Shown here: positions 40,541 to 51,522 of the stretch, in pieces | Layout: each line of letters starts with the position of its first letter | How positions within the stretch are numbered: the first letter of the stretch is position 1 | Assembly: GCA_003254925.1 (NCBI GenBank) | Contig: QANZ01052692.1 | Span: 54,672-118,671, forward strand | Length of the DNA stretch: 64,000 nucleotides | DNA from: Chamaecrista fasciculata | Lineage: Eukaryota; Streptophyta; Magnoliopsida; Fabales; Fabaceae | Reading direction: 5' to 3' | The notes under the pieces: model-generated | The model's database searches: none | Seen by the model: the letters and a program-made list of their open reading frames with translations, nothing else | Told to the model about the DNA's origin: nothing | Program-made: the position numbers and the translations under genes

Positions 40541-40977
40541 TTTGTATTTAAAGTTCTTCTTTTGCAAGAAACTGAACACAGATTCGAAGAGGAATATTCT
40601 ATATATTCTAACATAGTAGCCTATCACCTATGTCTGGTTTGAATTCATATGAACCGTCATACATGACATATGGATGCATTCCCCATTTGGGAATTGATTA
40701 TTCATATTTCATGTTCAATATAAAAATGTCTTTTTTTCTTTATTATTGATTTCTTTTTTGTCTGCTGGATATTTTATACTTCTCTTTTTAATAATATATA
40801 TTATATTCTGTCGTTTGTTATTTTAATTTTAATTATAGCCACTTTACATTATTAATTAGTAGCAGACTAGCAGTCCGACTCCTGTGACCTGAGTTTCGTA
40901 GATATTATTTCTTAGTTTGAAGTTTGAACAACGAAATACTAGTTTAAATTATTAAAAAATGAAAATAGCGATAAAAA

Positions 40978-41030
<53 letters not shown>

Positions 41031-42832
41031 CTTATCATATAATAATGATAAGTTGTTTAGTTTCCTGTGTTCATTTTTTTATTAGGGCAATGCTAGAAAA
41101 AAATCGTTAGCCATAGCAAATTACTTTTTCACTCAGCGTTTGACACAAACTCCAATACAATACATTAAAATAAAAAGAAAAATGAAAAGAAAAAAATAAG
41201 AAAGTGGAGAGAGATAGAGAGAAAAATTGGATAGCTTAAAAACATGGGCTTTTCTTAGCAAAATCCTTTTTATTATCTATATCTTATATTTAGAGTATTA
41301 CTATATTTAGAGACCAATAATCATTAGAGATTTTTTTTTGATAAAATAATCATTAGAGATAATTATAGGTAAGATATGGGTAAGATACCATAATCTTCAT
41401 ATTCGTCCTTAGACATGAACGAGAATTAAAATCAATCATCATCATCAGACTCAATAAGTACTATAATCTCCATATTCAGACTCGAATCTGAATTTTTTTA
41501 AAATAAATTATTTATTTATACAAAACTTATTTACATCAATTTTTATATCTATAACTACTATAATAAAAAAAAATTATAAATAAAAATTTATTATTATAAT
41601 ACTTCAACATATATATATATAAAATATTTAACATTTTCTCTTTATAATTTAATATTTTTTTTCAATATATACAAATTTAAAGTATTATATTTTATATATA
41701 AAAATAAATATTTATTATTATGAATATATCAGTACTACTATACTCGGATTCAAACTCAGAGTCCTATTAAATTTGGACATTTTGATCATTCCTAATAATC
41801 ACAAGATTAGATGTATATTGATAATTTTGTTCATATATTGTGGTGTTTTTTAATATTTTTTGGAATTTTTAAAAATAAACATAAATAATAATATGGAGTG
41901 GTACGTATTTATTTTTTTATACAGCTTCTTTCCCTTCAATTTGTAATTTTGTATATTTTTTTGGTTAAGTTGTAAGTTTCTCCCGTCTATTTATGTAGTG
42001 ATTTAAGTGAAAACTGTATTAGGGTGAAGAGCAAATAATTTAAAGTTTTTTTAACAATATCAACCCCAAAAATTAAATTTGACTCCTTTTCATTTAAAGT
42101 GTATCTCGCCCAATTACTTTATCAAATCATAGTTGGTTCTTCAGTTCATAGATACAGAGAGAGGGAGAGAATAAAAAACATTGGATAAGATATGGAAGTG
42201 AAAGTAGATAATGACATAATTATTCAAAAGACTGAATGTGAATGCATAATACTTTATTGCTTTTTAATATGCACTTTTGATTTTGTAGTCTTGCTTACAA
42301 ATATACATTTTAAAAGTAAATGGGCGAATGAAGCTCCCTTTGACCCAAAGCATTCAAGCTTTAATTCCACTAGAAAAGCCCGGAGGAAATGAGAAATCCA
42401 TCAAAAATTTATATGGCTGCTGGAACAATATATACTTGGAGTATAATACATACACATACGTAAAGTTTATCATATTTTTGTTATATATATATTAAACTTA
42501 TCAATATATTATATATAAATTATATAACTAGCTAATTACAAAAATATAAAAATTAATTATATATGTATTATGCTATACATTGAGATTGAGGATTTGAATA
42601 TTTGATGGTAAACGTATGTATAAGAAAATTGTCTAAACAAATTTTAACAAAGAACCAAAGGTTTGAATAAGAAAAAATTAACATCTTTCATGTGTGACTT
42701 GTTGGTGGCCTACATGGATAAGGATGCCATTAGTCTAATGTGACGAAGCTACCTGGATGTTGCTAAACAATTTATGATCCACATAATTTAATTTATATAT
42801 CTTTACTATATTATTTATAGTTAATTAATAGT
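40541..42832. other. Intergenic, no gene seen, with an ATT microsatellite
   Basis: Contains an (ATT)n microsatellite at 40978-41030 and AT-rich spacer. A 66-codon frame at 42192 has no recognisable product. No complete element found. Confidence 0.5.
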
Positions 42833-43349
42833 TAAAGGTTCATTTAGCCATTTAGGTCCTAAATGTATGCTCTAATGTTTAGTTTGGTCATTTATATTTC
42901 AAAATATTCAAATTAATCTTAAATATTGGCAAAATGCTTTATTTCGGTCCCAAACTACTAAATGTGATCATATTTCTGTCGTTTTAAGTTCGAATGTGAC
43001 AAGTTCAAAGTTAAGTATTGTTCTCAAATTACACTTTCTCTATTCAGTTGGGATCGTCAGTAAACGAGATCAAATTGGTATTGAAAGTAGACTGCTCGTT
43101 TCACGGTCAAACAAGCAAAATTGATCATATCTCTCTTATTTCAAATTTGAATACGACGAATACAAAGCTATACGAGTTACTCTTAATAAGTCATTTGAAT
43201 TTGAAATGAGATAGCATAGACCAAATTTAGTAGTTTGAGATCAAAATGAAACATTTTGTCAACATCTAGGACCAACTTGAACATTTTGAAACATGAAGGA
43301 CCAAAATCAACATTAAAGCATATATTTAGGACCAAAATAACCCTTTAAC
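42833..43349. mobile_element. Foldback MULE, family B
   Basis: Ends 'agttaaaggttcattt' and 'aaaataaccctttaacc', with inverted 'tttaggtcctaaatgtatgc' and 'gcatatatttaggacc' inside. The interior shares 'tctattcagttgggatcgt', 'aaacgagatcaaattg' and 'acggtcaaacaag' with the elements at 373-1095 and 48118-50688. No clean target duplication found. Confidence 0.6.
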
Positions 43350-44515
43350 CTACTATATATGATTATAGAATTTTTTTAGTCTTCAATTTCTCAAAATTAT
43401 ATGCTAAATTAATATATCACAAAAATTGTACCAAGAAAAATAGAAGTAGTGGAGAGGATAAGTAACTTTCATAATTATTTTCTACATTAGTTTAAAATAA
43501 AATGTGTGTGTGAGAGAGAGTGAGGGAGTGAATATGTGTGAGAGATATATTGCAAAGTAGTCAAAATGCTTGAAAGGTTGAGAGATTGAACTTAAGTAAA
43601 TAAAACACTTCACATTCTTCTTATTTAAATAAAAATAATTATTTACATTATATTATATTATATTATATCAGTATGATATATAATTATAAAATTTACTATT
43701 TCTAGATTTATTATTATCATAAATTAATAATAATAAACTATAAAAGATTAAAAGTAATATATTTTGTATTTTAAATAATATTTCACTACTTTCAACTTTT
43801 TTGTAATAATTTAAAATTTATGATATATTAATTTTTTAAAAAAATTAGGATTAAAATTTTAAAAGCTATATATTTTCAATAATATAAATAAGAAAAATAT
43901 GTAATAGAAAAAAGGCAAAAAAATTATATAATATATTTAAAGATAAATTAACATATATTTTAAAAGACAAAAAATCACTAACATTTTTAATTAACTCGAT
44001 ATTTAAAATGCTTTCAAGAATATGAGCCACTTGCTCTTAAATCCAATCTTATTGGTTTGCTTGACAATGCACTAGCATGGCCACAGAAAACAGAATTGAC
44101 CAATTTTTCTGTTTTTCCAAAAGTTGGTGTAATTTTAATAGTCTTGACTTTTTTTAAATTATTATATGGTCTTCTGCATTGGCCTTAAGCTTGCGGCCAC
44201 AGAAAATAACTGGTCTATATATTACTATAATAATGGTGGTCCAAGTTTCTAAATGTCATCTTCACGTGGTTTATTATCTTCTTCAGTTCTTCTACTCTTT
44301 TTGTTTTTTTGCTTGTTTTGTTCTTTGAAATTTTTGTTTTATTGATATTATTAAATTATAATAATGATTAATAAAATCGATAAATATTTGTTATTTGAGG
44401 GGACAAAATGGCGGCCATCACCAGTCAATGTGCATGGGGGATCTGTAAAGGACTAACTTGATGCCCAAGTAAAACTACTTACCCAGTTACTACTATCATT
44501 ATATATATATATATA
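43350..44515. other. Intergenic, no gene seen
   Basis: Very AT-rich, with a GA/GT-rich patch at 43500-43550. No coding frame or complete element. Confidence 0.5.
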
Positions 44516-44517
44516 TA

Positions 44518-44663
44518 CTAGAGGCTTTGCGTGCCCGTTAAACTAAATCGTTAACTCAGTAAAAAAGAAGGGATCAAATAATAATTTTCCTCTTATTATT
44601 AATTTTGTACTATAGTTTTAAAATGTGGACGACCAGAAAAGGGTTGAGCCATATAATATAAGA
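44518..44663 (-). mobile_element. Short Helitron-like element
   Basis: On the minus strand it starts A|TCTTATATTATATGG and ends GGGCACGCAAAGCCTCTAG|T. The 3' end matches those at 5778 and 14735. A fourth copy of the 3' end (GGGCACGCAAAACCTCTAG) is at 44916-44938 on the minus strand, with no recognisable 5' end. Confidence 0.5.
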
Positions 44664-45224
44664 TATACTATATTATATGTTCAAAGAGTGTAGTCAATCA
44701 TTTAAAATTATAGTATAAAATAAATATATTACTAACAAATATAAAAAATTATATTTGACACCTTATTTTTTAAAACCCACCTTCATGAATCACATTGTCA
44801 TCTATAACTGCTCTTACTAAAATTTTTATTATTTTAAAATATAATAAAAATAAAAATTACTTTAGAATATAATTTTAAATTTTAATAATTTAAATATTAC
44901 ATACATATTTGCGTGCTAGAGGTTTTGCGTGCCCTAATCGGCTCACAAATATATATATATATATAATATTTATAATAATTAAATAAATAAATTATAAAAA
45001 AAATAAACAAAAATTATTTTATTTTTAAAGAATGAAAATATTAAATAAAAGAATATTTTAAAAATATGAATTCACAATAATTTTATCTATAATAATTAAT
45101 AAAAATATAAAATGTATACACTATACTAATATTAATATAAAAGACTAATATATTGCATAAGCAAAGAACTGGGCAGGAGCCAGGAAGAGCAGTTGCATAT
45201 CTTGCAGACATACACGTAATTTAT

Positions 45225-45653
45225 TGATACGAGTATAAGCCTTTGGGAGAACCACACCTCAAAAGCTAGCTGTTGAAGTTGGAGAGCCTAAGGCCTTATA
45301 TAGTGCTTTACTATCAGCTAACTACCCGATGTGGGACTCGTATCATTGCATACCCCTTCGAAAGCCGACGTCCACGGCGGCCCACACTATCGACACTGGT
45401 CCATTGATAGCCCTTTCCACCTTTGGCGGCTCCATTCAACTTCCAGTATTCGGCACGGCGCATCGTACGTACCTTAATCCAACCTATAGGTCGCCCCCTC
45501 CGTGTCGGTCGGCTCTCAATGAAAGCACTAATTGATACGAGTATAAGCCCTTGGGAGAACCACACCTCAAAAGCTAGCTGTTGAAGTTGGAGAGCCCAAA
45601 GCCTTATATAGTGCTTTACTATCAGCTAACTACCCGATGTGGGACTCGTATCA
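45225..45653 (-). mobile_element. TRIM (miniature LTR retrotransposon)
   Basis: Two 121-bp direct repeats, 45225-45345 and 45533-45653, differ at only a few bases. Each begins TGATACGAG and ends CTCGTATCA and holds the motif CCGATGTGGGACTC. The spacer is 187 bp. Target duplication TTTAT is at 45220-45224 and 45654-45658. On the minus strand the spacer ends with a purine tract (CGAAGGGG) by the LTR, and the other side carries a GTGCTTTCATTGAGAGCC primer-site-like segment, so minus orientation is favoured. No gag or pol. The 83- and 68-codon frames inside are not genes. Confidence 0.85.
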
Positions 45654-45948
45654 TTTATGCTCCACTAACCCCACGTATTTAGTCCTTTTTTTTATAATTT
45701 TTTAATTAAGTATGATTTATGTATTTAGTTTTGATTTTTCAATAAACTTTACACATTTTATAAAGATATTAAAATCAGTAATTAAAAAAATTAGACTGAA
45801 TTGGTGATTTAATCATAAGAAAATGATATTTATTTAAAAAAATGAAATTATAAAATTTAGTTGATTGAAGATTCAATTAAAATAAATTTGATTCATTTAT
45901 TATATACATCAACTAAGATTAAACGATAGATCTATTTTCTTACATTAA

Positions 45949-46340
45949 TTAGTCATATATGTCAACAAATTCAATATGTGATACTATTAATGATGCAAAG
46001 ATTAGTCTATTTTCTTACATTAATCATATATGTCAAATCTAAATTAGTATCTTTAACAAAGAATTTCAATCTATTAAGAGAATAAAAAAAAAATTTAGTA
46101 TTTTTTAGGGTTAATCTGTTTTTTTTAACATGACTTTTATTACATTAGTCATATATGTCAACAAAGTTTTCAATATGTGATACTATTAATGATGAAAAGA
46201 TTAGTCTATTTTCTTACATTAATCTTATATGTCAAATCTAAATTAGTATATTTAACAAAGAATCTCAATCTATTAAGAGAATAAAATAAAAATTTTGTAT
46301 TTTTTAGGGTTAATCTGTTTTTTTTAACATGATTTTTATA
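45949..46340. repeat. Tandem duplication of about 196 bp
   Basis: Units 45949-46144 and 46145-46340 align throughout ('ttagtcatatatgtcaacaaa...', 'aatatgtgatactattaatg', 'agggttaatctg', 'aacatga') with scattered changes. Inside each unit the phrase 'tcatatatgtcaa' also recurs, hinting at an older internal duplication. No coding content. Confidence 0.75.
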
Positions 46341-48108
46341 TATTTTGAAATGAAAATAAAATAATAAAAAATTATTCAAATAATACAAGAACAGTTCATA
46401 AGAATAACTCTTGGACTATGAATTGACTCCCAAGCTGGAACCTCATGAGGATTACTTGAGAATTTAATTAGTTCAAATTGTGAGAGAATGAATCACTTAC
46501 TTTTGATTCTAAGATTTTTTTTTAAAGTAGATTTAGTCAGTGAATTAAGTTTAGTAAGGTCGAGGTTTGAGATTCTAGAAACACAAGTTCTTATTATAAG
46601 TTCAAACTATGAGTTATGCATGTTGGATGGTGATGAGCGATTTCTCTAAATTTACTTCTTCTAGAGTTTTTTGTAATTGAGAGAGACAACTGAGATTGAA
46701 AAAAATAAAACGCAAAGTTTCATTAATCTAAGTTGTTATTGTGATAATTTTACCCCTTCAAATGAATTGGTTTTGACTTTTGAGAAATGTAGAAACTTCA
46801 ATTTTAAAGAATTCAAATCCTTTACAATGGACTTGTAGTTGTCGCCTAGTGATAAGCGAGCGATTATTAAATATAATATTGAATAGATAGTTATTATTAT
46901 TGATAGGAAACTAACGAAGTATGATTTTTTTTAAAAAAAGAAAGACATTAAGTATAACTTATTAAATTTCTCAAAATGTATTACTAATTAAGAATGCAAT
47001 TGAACCTATAGGGAAAAAAAAAAAAAAGAAACAGGGAGAAGAATGTTGTTGAATTAAAATATAAAGATGCAGCAACAAGTCCAAGTGAAATGAACCTATT
47101 AAACAATAAAATGCATGCCTGTTTCTTGGAAGGTTCCTTTTTCCTTAGTAGAGCAACCAATATTGACTTTGTTTTGTTTTGTTCCTTTTTGGCTCATCAC
47201 TCTCACTCACTCATGTGAATCCTCAATAATCCCTCTTTATGTATGTATAGAGATTACAAAATATCTTGCAATGCACGCTCAGATTAATACAATAATAATA
47301 TATGCTAATACATATGAGAGGCAACACATATTTTTTTTTTCAAAAACATCCTTTTGATCATCAAATTTTATTTTGTTTTTCTATATGTTAAGAATTTAAA
47401 AATTTAATATTCAAGTTTTTATAATTAAACTTTAGTCGTTCCACTTTGTAATTGTTTAAGCTTTAATATTTAAATTGGTCATGTAATTATTTGTTTGGAG
47501 TAAACTTAGATAATATATTAATTATTACAAGCAAGTTTAAAATGAGGATATTTAGGTTCTAGTATACAAAAAACTATTTATTTAAAGCTTTTCAACAAAC
47601 ACTAAATCTAAAATTGTTATTATTATTTTTTTGGACAATAAATTATTTTGTTGCATACTACTATACTAGTAATAATATTATACTAAAAAGTGTTTGGTAC
47701 AATAACAACTATTGAGTGAGTTGCACCACGGGTCAGAGACTCAAGGTTCGAGCCTTACTGCCTTAGATTGTTGGAGTCGACATTATTAAAAGAATTTTAA
47801 CTTTCATTTCAAGCTTAAATAAAATTAGTCTTCACTTAAATTCGAATGCTAATGTCAAAAATTTCTATTTTCTTTTGTACTTTTTCTTTTATGTGGATAT
47901 GAAAAGAAGATCGAAAGATCATTGTTGTGTTGTTGTTTAGTTGTCACTTGTCACCAATAGTTAATTTGTGGTGTTGCTATAATAAAAGTATTCAAAAAGT
48001 AAAATAATATATTTTTTTTATATATTTAAAATTGGAGTTAAAAATATATTTTAGAAGATCAAATATAAATCTGTTTGATAATGTTTATTTTGAAATTATT
48101 TTCAAATA
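46341..48108. other. Intergenic with a worn SINE
   Basis: No gene. 47690-47850 ('gtttggtacaataacaactattgagtgag', B-box-like 'ggttcgagcc', then 'ggagtcgacatt' and 'attagtcttcactta') is a diverged relative of the SINE at 61267-61453. The 80-codon frame at 47115 has no recognisable product. Confidence 0.45.
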
Positions 48109-48620
48109 AAAAATATATGTCAAATGCTCAAATTGGTCCTAAATATATGCCACTAAGTTCATTTTGGTCCTAAATGTTTCATAAGTTTCATATTAGTTCT
48201 AAATATTGCCATTTTGATCCCAAACTATTGAATGTGGTTATATATATTTCTCGTTATAAATTCAAATGTGACGAGCTAAGAGCTAAGTGTTGTTTTCGAT
48301 GAATACTTTCTTTATCCAATTAGAATCGTTAACAAACGAGGTCAAATTGAGTCCAAAAAATGGGTCACTCATTTCACAATCAAACAAACAAAATTAGTTA
48401 TATCTATCTTATTTCAAGTTTAAGTGCAACAAATTCAAAGTTGAGAGTTACTCTTAACTAATCTTTTTTCTACCCATTTAAGTATGTGAGCAAATGAAAT
48501 CAAATTGGACTTGAAAGAGGGTTTGAGACAAAAAAAAATTGAAAAATTGGTCTCAAATCCACTTTCAAAGTTGATTTGACATTATTTGTTGACGGTTTCA
48601 ACTAGATAAAAAAAACTCAT

Positions 48621-50332
48621 GGGTAAATTGCAATTTGGTACCCTGTGGTTAGGGGCGGTTCCCCTTTGGTACCCTGAAAGAAAATTTTTTGCATTGTGGT
48701 ACCCCGTGGTTTGCTCCGTTAGCGATTTGGTCCCCTGAGGTTTTTTTCTGTTAGGATTTAACGGCAAATGTACGTTAAAATGTCAAAAATCTCCCAAAAA
48801 GTCTTCTCTTATGCGTTTAAGTCCTTTTCCTTTACTAAAAGGGATCAAAACATAAAGAATTAATTATAAAAGGGTCTTTGAATTCTAATATTATAGATTT
48901 TTCTCCTTTTCATAAGATTTCTTTTGAATAAGTCCTGATTTAATTACACTTTAATCCCAAAAGTTTTATGATCTTTANNNNNNNNNNNNNNNNNNNNNNN
49001 NNNNNNNNNNNNNNNNNNNNNNNNNNNNNNNNNNNNNNNNNNNNNNNNNNNNNNNNNNNNNNNNNNNNNNNNNNNNNNNNNNNNNNNNNNNNNNNNNNNN
49101 NNNNNNNNNNNNNNNNNNNNNNNNNNNNNNNNNNNNNNNNNNNNNNNNNNNNNNNNNNNNNNNNNNNNNNNNNNNNNNNNNNNNNNNNNNNNNNNNNNNN
49201 NNNNNNNNNNNNNNNNNNNNNNNNNNNNNNNNNNNNNNNNNNNNNNNNNNNNNNNNNNNNNNNNNNNNNNNNNNNNNNNNNNNNNNNNNNNNNNNNNNNN
49301 NNNNNNNNNNNNNNNNNNNNNNNNNNNNNNNNNNNNNNNNNNNNNNNNNNNNNNNNNNNNNNNNNNNNNNNNNNNNNNNNNNNNNNNNNNNNNNNNNNNN
49401 NNNNNNNNNNNNNNNNNNNNNNNNNNNNNNNNNNNNNNNNNNNNNNNNNNNNNNNNNNNNNNNNNNNNNNNNNNNNNNNNNNNNNNNNNNNNNNNNNNNN
49501 NNNNNNNNNNNNNNNNNNNNNNNNNNNNNNNNNNNNNNNNNNNNNNNNNNNNNNNNNNNNNNNNNNNNNNNNNNNNNNNNNNNNNNNNNNNNNNNNNNNN
49601 NNNNNNNNNNNNNNNNNNNNNNNNNNNNNNNNNNNNNNNNNNNNNNNNNNNNNNNNNNNNNNNNNNNNNNNNNNNNNNNNNNNNNNNNNNNNNNNNNNNN
49701 NNNNNNNNNNNNNNNNNNNNNNNNNNNNNNNNNNNNNNNNNNNNNNNNNNNNNNNNNNNNNNNNNNNNNNNNNNNNNNNNNNNNNNNNNNNNNNNNNNNN
49801 NNNNNNNNNNNNNNNNNNNNNNNNNNNNNNNNNNNNNNNNNNNNNNNNNNNNNNNNNNNNNNNNNNNNNNNNNNNNNNNNNNNNNNNNNNNNNNNNNNNN
49901 NNNNNNNNNNNNNNNNNNNNNNNNNNNNNNNNNTAGATGCTCATTTGTCTTTTGAGGTTCTAAGGACTATTTTGATAAAGATCATAAACTTTTGGGATTA
50001 AAGTGTAATTAAATCAGGACCTATTCAAAAGAAATCTTATGAAAAGAAGAAAAATCTATAATATTAGAATTCTAAAGACCCTTTTATAATTAATTCTTTA
50101 TGTTTTGATCCCTTTTAGTAAAGGAAAAGGACTTAAACGCATAAGAGAAGACTTTTTTGGAGATTTTTGACATTTTAACGTACATTTACCGTTAAATCCT
50201 AACAGAAAAAAACCTCAGGGGACCAAATCGCTAACGGAGCAAACCACGGGGTACCACAATGCAAAAATTTTTCTTTCAGGGTACCAAAGGCGAACCGCCC
50301 CTAACCACAGGGTACCAAATTGCAATTTACCC
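48621..50332. mobile_element. MULE with about 357-bp TIRs, interior unsequenced
   Basis: Arms start GGGTAAATTGCAATTTGG and end CCAAATTGCAATTTACCC. They are nearly perfect inverted copies right up to the assembly gap (48621-48977 against about 49958-50332). Perfect 9-bp duplication AAAACTCAT at 48612-48620 and 50333-50341. It interrupts the family B MULE. Whether the gap hides a captured gene or transposase cannot be told. Confidence 0.9.
48978..49933. other. Assembly gap (956 N)
   Basis: Run of N. The frames reported across it are artefacts. It lies between the two long inverted arms of a MULE, a typical place for short-read assembly failure. Confidence 0.99.
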
Positions 50333-50699
50333 AAAACTCATTAAGAGTAATAAATAGCTTTGAATTAATTGGATTCGAACTTGAAAGAAGAGATATATGA
50401 TTAATTTTGTTTGTTTGACAGTGAAACGAGCGACTCACTTTCGAAACTCGATTTGATCTTGTTTGTTGACGGCTTCAACTGAATAAAAAAAAATACTCGT
50501 CAAAAGCAACACATAGCTTTGGACTCGTCACTTTTAAACTTGAAATGAGAGAGATATGACCATATTCAGTAGTTTGGAAAAAAATAAAACTAAATGGCAA
50601 TATTTAGGACTAATATGAAACTGTTGAAATATCTAGGATCAAAATGAATTTGAGAGCATATATTTAGGACCAACTTGAGCAGTTGACCAAAAATATACA

Positions 50700-50835
50700 T
50701 ACACAAAAAACCCCTTCCTCCACTTTCCTCAAAATCGAGTCCTGCTTCCTCTGCGAACTGCGAACTGCGACGGCGACGCTGCTACACTGAGTGGACGCCG
50801 ACGACGGTCCGTGACGCTGCTCCTTCGACGGAAAG
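50700..50835 (+). other. Likely 5' UTR exon of bystin, followed by a 5' UTR intron (50836-51498)
   Basis: GC-rich leader ending CGACGGAAAG|GTAAGG; the acceptor TATTCAG|GAGCTGG at 51498 lies 24 bp before the bystin ATG. GT-AG. The intron carries a remnant around 51350-51470 ('ccggttactaaaacattgg') typical of a common plant MITE. The exact transcription start is unknown. The 118- and 103-codon minus frames here are shadows. Confidence 0.55.
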
Positions 50836-51522
50836 GTAAGGACATTTTCTTGAGCAATATCACAATCTGATTTGAAGAAAATGCTCTTCTTGTGTTTTTG
50901 AACTTTAAACTGGTATGCTGCGACTGAAAATGAGGGAAGATTGTTTGGTTTATATAGAAATAGATACACAAAAGGACACGGCTTTGAAAATGGGAGACTG
51001 TAATTGTAAGTGAAGCACATAGAGCGAAGAGTCGTTTCAAAATGTGTTTGATTGAACTAGTATGCTGCGACAGTACATGTATTTGGCTTGCTTTAAAAAA
51101 TGTGTTATAACTTGATTAGTTTCATATGTATCTTGTTTTTCCCACCATTCTCATGATTTAGAGTTCCACTTCGCTGTGAAGATGGGCTGTTTTCGTTGTG
51201 TCCTCCATTTTCTTGATATAGAGCTTGTGTGAAAGTCTTATTTTTCTTATTTAAGTAATTGAAACACTTATTAAGTACGTGCTTCAAATTTAGAAATTTA
51301 GAAATTAGAATTGTTATTTGATATTTCGATTCATATATATTATTTTAATTTGATCGGTTCAACAATTGATCCAAGTGACCTTGCGGTTGAACTATTAACC
51401 CAATGACCCGAGCCCTTGGCCAGGTCAATGATCGGTCCGGTTACTAAAACATTGGTTTTGGCCTTTGAAAAGCTTAAAATTGGAGTTTTGGTATTCAGGA
51501 GCTGGTTTCTCTGTATCCATCA

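Larger units (their letters stand above)
48118..50688. mobile_element. Foldback MULE, family B, containing a second MULE
   Basis: Ends TGTCAAATGCTCAAATTGG and CCAACTTGAGCAGTTGACC, with a perfect 9-bp duplication AAAAATATA at 48109-48117 and 50689-50697. Without the inner element it is about 850 bp of two long inverted halves. The right end falls only tens of bases upstream of the bystin 5' UTR exon. Non-autonomous: no transposase visible. Confidence 0.85.

Noticed and set aside
45314..45565. 83- and 68-codon frames
   Set aside because: Inside the TRIM spacer; TRIMs have no coding capacity.
48940..49944. Frames of 334 and 322 codons on both strands
   Set aside because: They are translations of the N run between the MULE arms and carry no information.
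50664..51040. Minus-strand gene opposite the bystin leader (118 and 103 codons)
   Set aside because: Overlapping frames without a domain; they are shadows of the leader exon and intron.
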